From: Prochilodus magdalenae
Taxonomy: Eukaryota > Chordata > Actinopteri > Characiformes > Prochilodontidae
Reading direction: 5' to 3'
NCBI GenBank assembly: GCA_024036415.1
Contig: JAMWET010000763.1
Coordinates: forward strand, 136,501 to 200,500
Length of the DNA: 64,000 nt
Part shown: in pieces, positions 12,901-23,220 of the stretch
How positions within the stretch are numbered: position 1 is the stretch's first letter
Layout: every line of letters begins with the position of its first letter
Position numbers and translations under genes: made by a program
Notes under the pieces: model-generated
What the model saw: only the letters and a program-made list of their open reading frames with translations
Told to the model about the DNA's origin: nothing
Database searches by the model: none

Positions 12901-15900
12901 ATACAGAAATGTCAGATTTGATGGTATAAAAAAGACATTAATGTACTTTGTTGCAGAGATGTCTACCGGAGTTAGCATGCTAACCAGCTAGCCCTGACCC
13001 TTTCTGTATCGTCTGTGTCTGTGCCTGAAGATACAGTGAGTCACCGTTATGTGGAATCAGTCCAACATGAGTGGGTGAAGAAGTAGCTGTACCCCCTGGA
13101 CTGCATATTCTAATCTCTTGTCAATCATGCTAAAGGAACTATGTAGTTGAAGGTTAAAAGTTAGAAAGTTAGGTGAAAGGTGAAAGTTAGATAATTTAAG
13201 AAAAGGTACAGAAAACAGTAAAAAACGGCAAAGGATCAGAAAACACAATGATGGCTGAAGCTATTGGCTAGCAACTGCCACCACCCGCTCTCGGCAAGAA
13301 ACCACATTCAGCAGTAAACAAAAGAAGTGCTCTAAAGCAAAGCAAAAAAACATTGTTAGTTAACATTGGTGCTGCTTTTCACTGCTGGAGATGCTGCTGG
13401 AGAATAAACGGAGGTTTGATTTTGAACTAATAGTGTTTCTTCTAGACTGGTAAGGAGTGAAAAGTGAAGGAGCATTTTCTGGTACCATATTGCCCCCTAT
13501 TGATTATGTATTCATTTGACAGGGTACATCATCTTACACTTTGCTCCTTTAGCCCTCCTAATACAGCGGGTGGTTATAGATTGAAGATAATTATAGATAA
13601 AGGCAAACTGCTGTAATAATAGTTGTTAACTATTAAGCTGCTTAAATAGTGAGGCCATCCTGAATTCCATGCTGGTCTTCCTTTCTTTCTTTTTTTATTT
13701 TTTCATTTGTTTGTTTATTTATTGGTAGATAAGCAACAGAATCCTGAGGGGAGACCTCATCATGTCCTCGCTGTCTGCTATATTTAGTCTTAGCTAAAAT
13801 AATCATCTGCAACTGAAACCACTAATGCAATTGATGTATGGAACAAAAGCATGTGTTGAGCAAGCTATTCTCAGCATCAACCTATGCTTTTCAGGATGAT
13901 CCTCTTTAAGTAAGACTGGGTCAAGCCTGTTCTGGGATGCTACTATTGTTGTTCTCAGTAAACTAGTTTTGGTCATTTCCACCCATCTCAGTTTCAGATA
14001 ACCTTGGCCTGAGTTAAGCTCCAACAAACATCAACAACAATTTAGCCTCATCCAAATCTGTGGATCTAATTTTGACAAAAGAAGTCAAATTTATTGAACT
14101 GAAAGTTTTCCTATATTATAGAGATCAGTGCCTTTCTAAACCAGTAATCATGATTCTAATATAGCTAACACTGTCTTTTCATTTCTCCTACACTCTTTCT
14201 ATGGGGCGTTTGGTGCAACACAAACAATAAATCAATCAATCGGTCAATCAGTTAATTAATCAAAGATTGTTTACTTGGTGCTTGGTGTTCTGAGGGTGTC
14301 TGTTATTTACAATGTAGCTAAGCACTATGCAAAACAAAAGAGTTATAAAGAGCTTTAAATGTATAATAATAAATATGTAACAAATAAAGTGAAGTAAAGC
14401 ATGAGGTTTTAATCAAAACAGCACAGAAGACAAAACCGATTATCAGAATAAACAACAACATTATTCATTAGAATAATAAATATTCTGATAAAACAACCTT
14501 GTACGATAAAAATGAAAATAAAATAGTAAAACAAGAGTAATAAAATTATGAACAATAAAACCGAAACAACAAAATGTAACAAAAACAGATAATAAAAAAA
14601 CCTATACCTAAATTGTGTTTGATAAAATGTCCATTCAAATGTGTTAACTGTGAACAGAAAAACATAACTTGTCCTTTGTTTGGTTCCAGTCCCCAGTCCA
14701 GTCCAGAGTCTGCACGTCAGTCTCAATCACTGACCCAAAGTCAGCGGCTCGCTAATTTGCACCATGACTCTGCAAACCTTGCACGCTTCCTACCACATTT
14801 TCTCACGGAGATGCATTAGCACTGGCCCACTGCACCTCCTGGAACACAACCTGCCAGATCCTGATGTGTGAATCAGCGGATATGTCACCTGTTCCTCGCG
14901 CTAAAGCTTGCAAGTGCATCCGCCAAAGACTTCCTCAGCAATGCTCCAATAGCTTCCGACAATTCATACACTGCATCTAAACAGCACTTACCTTTTCCAT
15001 GTACTTATAATCATCAAGAAAACATTGTTTTTATGGGGGTCTGTGGATTGTTTGGTCTGAGCTAAATGTAGTCAGCTAAGCTGTCTGAAGTTTGCTTTGC
15101 TAGCTTTGCACTAGAGCTATGAGGTTAATGTAGCTAATAAACAATGGCAGTTTATAGACTCATGTAAACTGCATGTCTGAAATCACCACTTACTTGCCTC
15201 AAGTACATGACCTTACTGTATGACACACTGCTATGTTTTAACTGACTGGTTACAGTGCCGAAAAGAAGGAATAATGTCTGTCTCTGTGGTCTAAGCCAAA
15301 CTTCGCACTGCTCTGCTCTTTCATGCTATAATGTCATTATTCACCCTCTACTCTGGCCCACTGAGGATGCTGTGCCCAGATGGATGTACCATGCTCTAAA
15401 GGTGAGAAGAGATATTAATTAATTTTCCTCTTACACTGCAGGTTGTGGTGGGAAGGTTGCACAGTAATTTGATTAGTAATTCAATTGAGGTGAGTCTTGC
15501 GTCAATGTCAAATTTATGGCCTAGTAATCAAGCTGAATTTTGCTGCCACGTCCTACATTATGGCAGATCAACTTTTAATGGGCGGCATATAATGATATCA
15601 TTCTGATAGGTCAGACTAAATAAAAAAGAACAATCAAATTTATCGTATATCATGGAAAGCCAGATTTGCCTTTCACTTTTTGAAGAATGTCAGGCCCAAT
15701 TAGGGCTGGATTTTACCAAAATGCATCTTCGAACATTGAGGACAATTGTTAAACAGTAAAGTGAACACTCTCTCTTTGAGTTGATCTTGACACAGCTGCT
15801 TTCAGAAAACCGTGTAGTTCACAAATGAGAAGTTTTACTGCAAAAACAGCCTGATGTTACAACCATGAACATGTCTACATTTTTTTCCTGTGAATGTAGA

Positions 15901-18900
15901 TTTCATTTGGAAAGTGGAGAAGACATACATTGGAGGGGTTCTAGGGTTCCTGCCAGACAATTTAGGATTTTTTAATACCATTTCCTGAAATTCTACACAA
16001 TATACTCAGGGGCACCCATAGAAATTTTGAGTCCTATGAAAGAATAATGCCAGAAGGCAACGCACCTAAAATATGAGAGGCAGCCTTAAATATGTTCCGG
16101 CAAGCTCACTAGTCTGACCAAACACAACACTCTTTTCTTCCAAAAAGCTTCAGCAGTCATAGCACTGCACATTTAGATGAAAACAAAGTTAACAAACTCC
16201 AACAGGAACGCTATTCCTGCTCATTGAGAACAAAGGGAATTAACCCTCTGCCATTAAGTATTATTACCATGACAATAGCTTATAGTTGTCTAGACCCCAT
16301 TCATGCTAAAATGATGTGGTTGTCATTACTGCACGAAGATGTGGGGAAAGCAATTAAATGTTGTGCCATTCTTGACTGTCAAGAAGCTAATGGATCATTC
16401 TGCAGCATAGACATTGGAACTGGCGACTGGCTAATGTATTTTTTTTTTTGCAATATCTCTGATGATGTTAGTCCAAACTCCAACCAAATTTTTAAAGGGA
16501 ACCCTGACTACTAAAACAAATAGGTCTAAATATGATGTATGGTGTACTTGTCCAATACCAGTACGAGAGTTTCACACTCATCCACACATGTGATGTAAGC
16601 AAGAACTGGTCTTATCGATGTACCTAACTGACCCAACAGCCACGATGTTGGACATTTAGTGAACAGCGATGCCCTCCATGAGTAATCCTTTTAGGTCCAG
16701 CACCAATAGCAGGTGACTTAAATGTAGTCAGCCAAGGCTGTCTGAAGTTTGCTTTGCTAGCTTTGCACTAGAGCTAGCAGGTTAATGTAGCTAATAAACA
16801 ATGGCAGTTTATAGACTCGTGTAAACTGCATGTCTAAAATCATCACTTACTTTCCTCAAGCACATTACCTTACAAAGTAATGGGTCAGACGGACTCGCTT
16901 AAGTAGTTTCTGACATTGTATGACACACTGCTATGTCTTGACTGATTGGGTACAGTGTAGGAAAGGAGGAAAAAAGGTCTGTCTCTGTGGTCTAAGCCTT
17001 AGACACAGCTTTAGACAGTTGCACCATCACTGCTCTGCTCTTTAATGCTATAATGTCAATTCACCCTCTACTGTGGCCCACTCCAAATGCTGTGCCAAGA
17101 TGGATGTACCATGCTCTGAAGGTGAGAAGAGATATTAATTAATTATCCTCTTACAGCGCAGGTTGTGGTGGACAGGTTTGATGACTGATGACTGCATGTC
17201 GCAGGACTACATGCACATAGACCAGTATGACAACTGTCCTTAACACCACCTCAATGTTGCCAAAGATTGCAATGCTGTTTTCCCAGACTGTCATGGAGTG
17301 ACTCAGAATGGCGGCAGGTCATCTTCAGTGACAAGTCCCGCTTTTGTTGTGGTGGAGATCATAACAAAGATAAACGGTTTGTTGTCACATTTCACACGTC
17401 AAGATGTCTGGCATGTTGCGTTAGCAAACATGGCAGCCCGACGTTACACTGAGAGACTACATCTGTGTGTGTAGTTCTATAAATATGACCCATATCAGTC
17501 ATATCAGTCTATTTTTTAAATTAGTTATTGTACCTTAAACTCTAACTTTTGAATAACATAGCAATATGACACTTCCTTTCGGTTCTTTCAATAATGAGAA
17601 TATATAACATGTGTCAATTAAAAAGCTCATATTCTAGATTTTACTTGTAATTTATTATGTTTTCACATTATGGTCCTTTTATAACTCTAGTATGGTTTAT
17701 GTGCCAAAAAGTTGTATTTTACAAGGCCATTTTCCAAATTCGCTTTATCCCTTAAATGAAACAAGAAATTTTTGTTACTGCACCTTTAAAACAGAAGTTA
17801 ATATAATAAGCTCTGTTCTGATTGCACTCTGAGCAGGGCTATGATCACAGTTATGCACGATTGTGCTATGCTTTTCATGTTGGTTCCATGTTTTAATCAG
17901 AACTGTGTGAAACAGTTTTTAACAGGTTTTGAGGCATATTTTCTGTGGTTTAATGAGCAACGCAGAATAACCCTGCCCTATGTAAAAGGCAGAACACATA
18001 GGATTCTGACAAAGTCCTCTACACCCAGAGTAGCTTGGTGTACACAACAGCTAAAGATATTTGAAGACATGTTTGTTGTTAGTATTGTATTGTAATATTT
18101 TTTAATCTGCCTCCATATATCCTTTGAAAAGGAGGTCACACACGGCCTTCTCAGCTGCACCTCTTTTTATGACTTCATCATAAAAAAGCACAGCTAAACT
18201 GATGTCAACTGAAAAGACGTATATACGTAAATAAGCTGGTTATGGTGACATCACTTATTTCCCAAATATGGTTTGTCTGTTTGTGTGCAGCTTTTCACAT
18301 GTCACTGCATCACACTCCTGTGAAACATGTCTAAACCTGCATTGTGTTATGTTCTTACAAATTGTGTTTGCATGAGAAATTTTATGTGCGTATCACATGA
18401 CCATGACTAGGCCTACATGGACGCCTCTCCCTCTGGATTTTAATTCTCCCGAGACCATCAGACACAAATTCTCAACAGACACTCAGTGGTGTGGGCTCTG
18501 TTAACGTTACAGCCCAGGGTAATATATGACTTCATGCATCAAATCAGAAGATACTAGATTTGAATCCCCCTATCAGTGCCTCAGCTCTATACACACACAC
18601 ACTGGGGAGTCAAGTTCCATGTAATAATTTAAGCTACAATCACGTTTACCATATGGTGGGGAAATGCATCACGATGAATATGTAAAATATGCAAATGCCC
18701 TGTGTTAAGTATGTAATACAGATCAAATGAAAGCTTCCTTATGTTGTATGTATGACATGATTTGTGTTCATAAAAGTCATTATGCATGCAGCAGCAGATA
18801 ATATGAATGTATGTAACAGCATGTAATTGTTTATGCACATATAAATCATTATATGTACATAGTAGCAGATTATATGAATGTATGAACTGGTGCAATAATA

Positions 18901-19269
18901 TTTATGCTGATATGAATCATTATACAGTTTGTGCACAGTAGCAGATTATTTTAAGGTGTAAATGCCTTTGGCCTCGTCATAACTTCAGGGAATCCAATGT
19001 TCACTGCACATTCTCAGTTCACACTAAACTGAAAGTTAAAAGAGCTTTTTATGATATATGAAAATACAGAAAATACAGTGGAATACAGCTAAACAATGAC
19101 TGTGCTCTATGTGCCATTTATAAACCCCAAATTTCTTAAAAGAATTCCAGTTACTGAGCAGTTCCACCGTAACAACACAAATGGACCCACCTCTCTGTAA
19201 GCCCCCGATCAGACTGAAACATGGCAGAAAGAGGATCTGCAGGAGTGGAATGTTTTCGAGGAGCTTCAT
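810..19269 (-). CDS. musk: musk: muscle, skeletal receptor tyrosine kinase (5' part: signal peptide and Ig1-Ig3), seven exons
   Basis: MuSK is the postsynaptic receptor kinase that, with LRP4, responds to neural agrin and clusters acetylcholine receptors at the neuromuscular junction. Seven minus-strand exons join without a break into 304 codons plus one base: 19191-19269, 10996-11122, 10761-10912, 7968-8095, 7694-7835, 7016-7140 and 810-969. Residues 1-26 are a signal peptide ([13 protein letters not shown]...). Ig1 has Cys49, Trp61, Cys98/Cys99 and Cys112, at the same positions as the human protein. Ig2 has Cys142 and Cys190, Ig3 Cys233 and Cys282. All introns are GT-AG and all phases agree. 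The length and numbering of the first 120 residues match human MuSK as I remember it. The last exon ends in phase 1, so the Frizzled-like domain, membrane segment and kinase lie left of the window. No stop or frameshift is seen. Position 96 is Glu rather than Ile. Confidence 0.95.
1110..1425. repeat. Interspersed repeat family 2, copy 1
   Basis: It shares diagnostic blocks with other copies in the window: CTCCCTCACAGAAAGTTATT, a block around 'gttgtagacatggtga', and CTATCACCACCACTGT. Related copies lie near 11.8, 19.8, 28.8 and 63.2 kb. Low copy identity suggests an old family. Class not recognised. Confidence 0.6.
1573..2111 (+). mobile_element. Possible solo LTR of a retroelement
   Basis: This compact ~540-bp segment has an LTR-like promoter layout: a TATATAA box at 1755-1761 and an AATAAA polyadenylation signal at 2058-2063, spaced ~300 bp apart. 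It starts with TGTGATAC, and ACAAGA flanks it on both sides (1567-1572 and 2112-2117), which could be a target duplication. The right end does not finish in CA, so the boundary is uncertain by a few bases. No internal retroviral or gypsy genes are present. It could instead be a host promoter fragment. Confidence 0.4.
2120..6900. other. musk intron 6, mostly unannotated
   Basis: No exon with musk-like coding was found. From 2300 to 3230 is a decayed, GC-richer patch in which short segments recur: an 'attgccgctggtct' block near 2728 and 2819, and a 'ctttacg.gctgatgtg' block near 2362 and 2782. It may be an old retroelement remnant. An AAT-rich microsatellite lies at 5884-5935. The rest is AT-rich and featureless. 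Confidence 0.5.
5884..5935. repeat. AAT-rich microsatellite
   Basis: Imperfect (AAT)n run ending in a short (AT)n. Confidence 0.85.
7016..7140 (-). CDS. musk: musk exon 6 (first half of Ig3)
   Basis: It encodes Ala210 to Thr251, including [13 protein letters not shown] (Cys233) and ITWLENGN, the counterpart of human ITWIENGN. The acceptor is TTTCTTAG and the donor ACA|GTAGGT, phase 0. Confidence 0.95.
7694..7835 (-). CDS. musk: musk exon 5 (second half of Ig2)
   Basis: It encodes residues 163-209 plus one base. The Ig signature is [14 protein letters not shown], with Cys190, and is nearly identical to human MuSK. The acceptor is ACTAAAG and the donor CAAG|GTAAAC. The intron to exon 4 is 132 bp. 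Confidence 0.96.
7968..8095 (-). CDS. musk: musk exon 4 (first half of Ig2)
   Basis: The exon starts with AG, completing Lys120, and encodes residues 121-162 ([10 protein letters not shown]..., Cys142, ISWIK). The acceptor is CTTTCAG and the donor AAG|GTAAGG, phase 0. Confidence 0.95.
8641..8945 (+). mobile_element. tRNA-derived SINE (V-SINE-like)
   Basis: The head contains an A-box-like segment (tggctgaaggttaggga region) and a B-box-like GGTTTGATTCCC, typical of tRNA-derived SINEs. It is followed by the central block familiar from fish SINEs: 'ccttgagcaaggtacctaac', then 'gtggatagggctgcccacc'. The tail (8897-8922) is identical over 26 bases to the 3' end of the LINE at 59027-59052. It lies in musk intron 3. 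The SINE class is recalled from memory. Confidence 0.8.
8946..9480. mobile_element. TIR-bearing MITE family 1, copy A
   Basis: The left end starts with CTCATCTTTGCCATTGGCTC and the right end carries the inverse block, AGGAGCCACTGGGAAAGATG. Inner parts (acccacctgcta, accagttatcagccctgg) recur near 25.0 and 35.1 kb. It follows the SINE directly. No coding capacity. Confidence 0.7.
9481..10700. other. musk intron 3, rest
   Basis: No exon seen. Near 10098 an AATAAA is followed by a GC-richer stretch to about 10210 that resembles the end of an LTR, but no matching start could be fixed. Confidence 0.4.
10761..10912 (-). CDS. musk: musk exon 3 (second half of Ig1)
   Basis: It encodes residues 69-119 plus one base of Lys120: [11 protein letters not shown], the DSDNGEYCC cysteine pair (98/99) and SCGALQLKM with Cys112. 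The second Ig1 disulfide pair known for MuSK is therefore kept. The acceptor is TACTACAG and the donor GA|GTATGT. Confidence 0.96.
10996..11122 (-). CDS. musk: musk exon 2 (first half of Ig1)
   Basis: The acceptor is TCTTGCAG and the donor CG|GTCAG. The exon encodes residues 27-68 plus two bases of Arg69, including APRITT, the core Cys49 (TFICEV) and Trp61 in ISWTRN. It is separated from exon 3 by an 83-bp intron. Confidence 0.95.
11800..12100. repeat. Interspersed repeat family 2, copy 2
   Basis: Shares the blocks 'ggctcctatcaccact' and 'tttctctagaac' with the copy near 20.1 kb. Decayed. Lies in musk intron 1. Confidence 0.5.
12412..12610. repeat. Unclassified fish interspersed repeat
   Basis: The stretch with 'aatcagggcccaacccccca', 'gcaaggaaaaactctctcg' and 'aagggaacccatcctactct' matches a repeat I remember as common in fish introns. 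Class not certain. Confidence 0.5.
12611..15062. other. musk intron 1, unannotated part
   Basis: AT-rich, with poly-A/T tracts and a low-complexity TAAT-rich stretch at 14430-14600. No exon or recognisable element. Confidence 0.5.
15063..15456. repeat. Direct duplication in musk intron 1, copy 1
   Basis: The segment starting TAAATGTAGTCAGC and ending at GCAGGTTGTGGTGG recurs in the same orientation at 16719-17176. Similarity runs almost the whole length. Copy 1 lacks two insertions present in copy 2. Confidence 0.85.
15457..16718. other. Spacer between the intron-1 duplicates
   Basis: Nothing recognised. A short open frame of 96 codons at 16224-16514 looks like chance: no domain and no splice context. 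Confidence 0.5.
16719..17176. repeat. Direct duplication in musk intron 1, copy 2
   Basis: Second copy of the segment at 15063-15456, with added blocks of about 45 bases (near 16875-16918) and about 30 bases (near 17000-17030). A Tc1 transposase fragment follows immediately. Confidence 0.85.
17181..17460 (+). mobile_element. Tc1-like transposase fragment
   Basis: Translation gives [16 protein letters not shown], the Tc1 motif around the first catalytic Asp (usually FSDESRF). Frameshifts and the lack of TIRs mark a dead fragment. It lies in musk intron 1. Confidence 0.75.
18728..18950. repeat. Tandem repeat, period about 71-76 bp
   Basis: The anchor AGCAGAT followed by 'atatgaatgtatg' recurs at about 18793 and 18864, and AGCAGAT again at 18940. 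About 2.5 copies. It lies 240 bp downstream of musk exon 1 in the direction of transcription. Confidence 0.7.
19191..19269 (-). CDS. musk: musk coding exon 1 (signal peptide)
   Basis: It encodes 26 codons plus one base: Met, a short polar start, a hydrophobic core ([12 protein letters not shown]) and LQR before the splice. Human MuSK also has 26 residues before the first Ig exon, with a shared NIPL motif. The donor is GAGAG|GTGGGT, phase 1. The spare G joins CT of the next exon to make Ala27, as in human. The exon lies 8.1 kb from the Ig1 exon, so it would be missed by proximity alone. The 5' UTR and promoter lie above 19269; I see no clear TATA box there, but a CAGCTG E-box occurs near 19472. 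Confidence 0.9.
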
Positions 19270-19754
19270 ACTTGAAGAAGGCCACGTTTTAAACCAGCTT
19301 CAGAAATCCATCTGTCAGCTTCATCTTAAAATCCCAGCTAATTTGTTACTTTTTCGTCAGAGAGGGTTCCCACAGACAGAGTGCTGTGTGTTGCAGGCCC
19401 GGCTTCGCAGTCTGTCAGTGCCGCTGTACATGTGCAGTGTGCTGTAGGTGATGGACAGCAGCAGCTGCTTGATATCCGTGCAGAGATATGAGGCATCAGA
19501 GTCCACAGGAAAGACACTGAGCAGCTTCAGAACACAGGAACAAACAATTCTCAATGTGTTGGTGCCTCGCATAAACTGCACGGTGCTTCTGTACCACTTT
19601 CATACAGCAAAAATAAAGATATTATTCATAGTAATAACACTTTTGTTACTACCATTATTACTCCTCATAAGCATAACAATAAGGGGTTACAACAACAGTA
19701 ATATTAAATTGTCTATTTATAGATAATATTTTTTTGCTGCACAGTTGATATAAC

Positions 19755-20175
19755 ATTAAAGGGTAACTTTCAGAAATAAATCTTTGAGATATAAAGTGAT
19801 TTTTTGTTTTGGTGTAAAATGGTTCAGATGTTGTTTATATTGCTGGTGAGAGGAACCTGGGTCACCATGTCTATGACACAAATATAGACATTTTATTGAC
19901 TATTCAAAACTACAAGTAAACTGTGCATGTGTCTTCTGACCTTTTATATGGAATACTGATGGCTGGAAAACAGTGGAAAATAGTTGTGAACATTCTGCAG
20001 GTATTCCTCATCCATAAAAGGATTTAAACCCCAAATCTTCTCTATCATAGAACAATGTGTCAGACAGCATATGCATAGCTATTTCATAACTTTCTGTGAG
20101 GGAGCTTTGAGAGGTAGACGTCTGGCTCCTATCACCACCACTGTGGATAATTTCTGTAGAACAGAGCACTTCACA
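19755..20175. repeat. Interspersed repeat family 2, copy 3
   Basis: The longest copy in the window, with 'gacacaaatatagacatttt', 'tttctgtgagggagcttt' and 'ctcctatcaccaccactgtg' in order. Lies just upstream of the musk first exon. Confidence 0.6.
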
Positions 20176-22580
20176 GCAAACTACTGAACTTTGTTTTCAT
20201 TCAAGCAGTTTAATTATGTAAATTCCTGAAAATGTAATGGGATTCCAGTATATAATAATATATATCTAGTGTATACATATATTTTTTCTTGCCTAAGAAC
20301 AAATCTGAGGAAATGTTTCAACCAAACAATGTTTGTTTTATTTAAACTATCAGAACTATCATATTTTATCTAAACTTTTCAAACAGAAATACATATGTTT
20401 GGCATGTTGATTTATGCAAAACAAACAGTCATAATTATATGACACCCTTTCCATCCTCGTTTTAATAGAATTAAACTGGCTGTTTTTGTGACTTTGATTT
20501 TAAGACGTAAGTATAAATGAGCACTGTTCTAATTTGAGATAATATATGGAAATATGTTGTTGGTATTCATGACATAATTTGGCTCACTTCTAAAACTCTC
20601 TAAGACTCGTTTAGTTAAACAAGGAGGTATTTCAGATTCTCCATGATAAGAATAAATAAATAAATGAGTAGCATTAAAAGTGCATCCAATCACATTATAC
20701 CAGAGAAAACTCTGTGGCATGTTATAAAACCTAAATAAGTATATAAAGCTACATACATAACATAAACTACAATCTTGTAACTTTATAATTGTTAGCATTT
20801 TATCTCTACAGGTTTTTAACAGAGCCGAATTCAGAGTATATCTTTACTGCAGTTCATTACCAAAGAACCTATGGAGGTTAATTATCACTAAAACTGCAGG
20901 ATTTGTTCCTTATTGCAGTCAGTAGTTTTAGACATGCTGACGTTAGTTACGTGATCAACTCTTTTTGGCCAACGAAATAATGACCAATAGGAATTGAATT
21001 TGAAGATTAAACTTGATATAAATAAACTACTTGAAAATCTTGCAAACTTAAATTGTTCTTTAAAATATGGAAAACATCTTTTTTTTGAGTATTGCATGTA
21101 TCAATTCTTTAACTCCACAAATAAAGTTCTACCAACAATGTATAAGAACCAAATGCAATCCATACTAAATTGTGTTAATTTTCCTAGATTAATTATGTGA
21201 GCATTGGTGATTCTCACATAACTGAGCACCAGTTATGTACTAATATAGTACATACTCAGTAAAGCTTAATCTAATAACGTAGCTTAATTTGGGTTTACTG
21301 AACAGGTCCATAATTCATTTGCAAGATGTGTTTCTTCAAATAAAGTTGCTAATTAATAAAACATGGACCAATCTCTGTGGATGTGTGTGGTCCGACTTTA
21401 AGCCAGTGTGTTCTCTACAATGTTGGGATGAAAACTGTGGTAGTTGGAACAGAGCAGGGCAGCTCTTACTCATAGCACCCATAGCGACAGCATGACTGGC
21501 GTAGCTCCTGCATTCAGGCAGCCTTTGTGTGGAGGGGCCCACCTGTTGCCCGCTGGCCTGTGTGCTCTGATTTATTTTAAGCAGGGAACTGACAATTCCC
21601 AAAGTGTTTGTTTATGGCCCCATCCTCTGTGCTTTCGCCTTTTAGGGCTACAGTGGTGAGAAAAAATAAATAAGGGTTGAGGCTATTCTGAGCAAGCCAG
21701 CGTCCGGAACGAAAAATGAAATGCTTCACTGTGTGGAGTTTCTTCTATTCAAGTTGTTGTGAGGCTATGTCTTCAAGGACACAAGGGTTTGTGCGTGTCA
21801 GCAGATCATGTGCTCGTAAAAATATCAACTCTGACTTGGCTGTTGTGACACTCGGCGGGCTGACGGCTCCATGAGGGCCAAAGACACGAGATAAAAGCTC
21901 CAACACATGCGCAGATGTAAAAATGAAAACAAACATATCTTCACAGGGGACATGCTGATTTCAAGAAGCTGCAGCAAAGATAATGCCTCGCCTCCAAAGT
22001 GCTTTCATGATCACAAAGGAGGAAACGAAGCAAGAAGGGAATCTTGATGTCAAAGCTTGAATCTTTTTAAAGTCTCTTTGTTACAAGTGAAATGCTGCAA
22101 AGCTGATGGACGGCTGGACCAGCCTAAAAGGAACAAAGGTCTGAATCTCAGCTGTCCAAGATTGATCTTCAAAGAAATGGTATACAATGTTACATTGTAT
22201 ATGGTCAACCAGCAAAGACATGCTTGGCGCTTGAGTTTTGTGCTACAGCTACAGGGCTAACAGAAGTCTCTACGTTTTTCGGTTACATAGACTACAATTA
22301 TTTGTTAGTCTTATGAGCAAACTTCCCTTCAAGTATGAAAATGTGTCCCTGTTATATGGCTCATCATTTATATTCTAGTGAATTTAAGTTAACATGTAAA
22401 TTAGCATCTACTCTCCTAAAAGATAGGTTCTTTAAGGAGTCTGTAGTAAAAGAAATAGTTTTGCATAACATTTCATGTTTAACTGGTTCTTTGCATTGTG
22501 AAATGTGTCCTCAGATTGATTAAGAATGTGTTTTATATGTTTAGATCATCTACATGTTAACATCAAAAAGGACTCTCCCA
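20176..22580. other. Intergenic, musk to rassf6, part 1
   Basis: No gene recognised. Open frames here are short and lack domains. 21360-21900 is somewhat GC-richer, but no exon could be built. Confidence 0.5.
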
Positions 22581-22589
22581 TTGTATACA

Positions 22590-22735
22590 AGCTTGACATT
22601 TTACCAAAAGCACATTTTGGTGCTATGTAGAACCATATATACAACACATTCTTCATCAGTCTGAAGAAGGATTTCACAAAGAAGCAATTAAGCATCAAAT
22701 CCTAAACAGAACCATTCTTATTACTACTGAACCCT
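22590..22735. repeat. Interspersed repeat family 3, copy
   Basis: Contains 'ttggtgctatgtagaacca' and 'cattcttcatcagtctgaag', shared with copies near 30.8, 47.4, 60.2 and 62.9 kb. Confidence 0.6.
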
Positions 22736-22779
22736 TAAAATACTCAGAGAGTGTACTGTTCAAAAGTCAGATTTATTTC

Positions 22780-23220
22780 ATTTAAAGTCAAGACATTCCT
22801 GAAGTACAAGTTGCTGTGGAATACATGTAGAAGATAAGACCACTTGTACAATGATGGTGACACCAAAGGCAAAAAAATGACAATGACAATTTTCAAACCA
22901 GTTCATAAAATAAAATCTACAGAGTAAACTCCTGACAACCACCGTGCCTCCACACACACGGACGCGATGGTCATCTTCACTAAGACAAAAGTGGGACTCA
23001 TCACTGAAGATGACCGCTGCCATTCTGATTTACTCCATGACAGTCTGACATGACACCAGACTTGCAGTCTTTGATGATGTTGACCTGGTGTTAAGGGCAG
23101 TAGTCGTAATTGTCTGCTTGCATGTAGTCCTGCCTTGTGTAGCTGTCTCCCAATGGAACAGCTTGATTCATGGAGGGAATAACTGCTTGCTGAATGTCTA
23201 AAATCGTGGCTGTTTGTGCA
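22780..23220 (-). mobile_element. Tc1-like transposase fragment
   Basis: The minus-strand translation gives VIFSDESHFCLSEDDHRVRV, a clear Tc1 DDE-domain motif, preceded in another frame by a WSKSEWQ block. Frameshifts show it is dead. No TIRs found. Confidence 0.8.
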
